This document shows, piece after piece, positions 63,456 through 64,000 of a DNA stretch of 64,000 bases. The first letter of the stretch is position 1, and the number at the start of each line of letters is the position of its first letter. A model generated the notes under the pieces. That model was not told where the DNA came from. It saw only the letters and a program-made list of their open reading frames with translations, and did not search any database. The translations under genes and the position numbers were made by a program. This DNA comes from CAVQAH01 sp963784195 (lineage in GTDB: Bacteria > Acidobacteriota > Vicinamibacteria > Vicinamibacterales > 2-12-FULL-66-21). Location of the stretch: contig CAWARA010000022.1 of assembly GCA_963784195.1 (NCBI GenBank), positions 99,527-163,526 of the forward strand, given 5' to 3'.

Positions 63456-64000
63456 CTAGCCGTTTTGCTGGTGTTCCAATATCCACTGGGCCGCCTCGGT
63501 CAGCCGCGCGTCGAACTCATTCAGATTGTCGCTGAATCGATGGTTGGATGCGTTGATGATCCACAGCTTCTTCGGGTCGCGGGCCAGCTCATCAGTCGCT
63601 CCACGTCAGCAACGCGAACGAACTCATCGCCGGTTGCGGATGTATGGCTGCCAGCGGCAGGGGAGCGACCTGGTCGATCACGCTGGAGACCCGGAAGGTG
63701 GGTTCGTTCGGCACGGCGTGTGTACGTAGATCGCGGCGTCCTTCCAGCGCCAGCCCAGCTCGTTTGTGTCGGGCAGACCCAGTGCGATCACGCCGGCGAC
63801 CGCCTGCCGAGTTTCGAGGATCGCTCGCGGCGAGCACCGACAGTCCGGCGCCCTCGGACACGCCAACAAGGATCGGACGACGTCCCGTCAGACGCTGCGC
63901 GAGATCGGCAAGCGCGCGATAGTCGCCAGGTTGATCTCCAACGGCCAGCACCGACGTTCCATGTGTGAAGTCCGACAGGTACGACCGCACATCGAAGCCG
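63456..64000 (-). CDS. AcvB/VirJ-like protein (C-terminal part, several frameshifts, cut by window edge)
   Basis: Minus-strand frames join into one alpha/beta-hydrolase-like protein: DQPGDYRALADLAQRLTGRR, PILVGVSEGAGLSVLAA with the nucleophile elbow GVSEG, AVAGVIALGLPDTNELGWRW, THAVPNEPTFRVSSVIDQVA, PLPLAAIH, TGDEFVRVADVERL, DPKKLWIINASNHRFSDNLN and EAAQWILEHQQNG before tag at 63456. The family pattern (IHST-DEFV, NHRFSDN) matches VirJ/AcvB, which hydrolyse lysyl-phosphatidylglycerol in Agrobacterium. At least four single-base shifts occur here. It precedes the MprF-like gene, forming a synthase-hydrolase pair. Confidence 0.75.

Overview
The window is GC-rich, gene-dense bacterial chromosome. 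Two long TonB-dependent receptors with an N-terminal carboxypeptidase-regulatory-like domain, futalosine-type menaquinone genes, a complete SUF operon, many ATGA/GTGA gene overlaps and numerous hairpin-type intergenic repeats suggest an Acidobacteriota genome, perhaps Vicinamibacteria-like. This placement is an inference from gene content; no rRNA is present.

Layout. 1-4754: tail of a DtxR-type regulator, menaquinone methyltransferase, and a degenerate PilT-like ATPase locus. 4849-10878: CaiB-type CoA transferase, a glutaredoxin-like gene with an in-frame TGA exactly at the first redox cysteine (candidate selenoprotein), homoserine dehydrogenase with a coupled aminotransferase, a SIMPL protein and RmuC. 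10934-18964: iron-sulfur operon sufA-B-C-D-S-U-T plus an Rrf2 regulator and a second cysteine desulfurase, with a promoter and a palindromic operator candidate in front. 19130-22865: operon of a degenerate HtrA/PDZ protein and two cation:proton antiporter-like proteins. 22999-26148: trehalose synthesis (otsA, otsB) and a MqnA/MqnD protein. 26362-32945: cobalamin riboswitch followed on the minus strand by btuB, btuD, btuC, btuF and two PP-loop (diphthine-ammonia-ligase-like) ATPases. 33068-36823: YjbQ, aminofutalosine synthase, quinolinate synthase, superoxide dismutase. 36927-38663: moeA and moaB/mogA. 38838-43857: GH3 glycosidase, tRNA-Arg, small membrane proteins, a Kelch-like protein. 44242-51683: TonB receptor, TPR remnant, DUF305 and LVIVD proteins, UBP-type zinc finger. 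51689-58990: Gfo/Idh/MocA oxidoreductase, two lysine/arginine-rich DUF6496-type proteins, APC permease, SPFH protein, CorA, Cys-rich protein. 59066-64000: second large TonB receptor, then an MprF-like lipid aminoacyltransferase and an AcvB/VirJ-like protein that runs off the window.

Functional links: SUF genes build Fe-S clusters for NadA and the radical-SAM MqnE; UbiE/MenG, MqnE and the MqnD-like protein belong to one menaquinone route; the btu operon imports B12 under riboswitch control.

Quality caution: about ten conserved genes (sufD, otsA twice, btuB, yjbQ, sod, the GH3 gene, mprF, acvB and others) are interrupted by single-base frameshifts, nearly all equivalent to one extra base. That pattern looks more like assembly indels than biology. 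Several genes have a TATAAT-like box ending 6-7 bases before the start codon and no Shine-Dalgarno sequence, so leaderless transcription appears common here.
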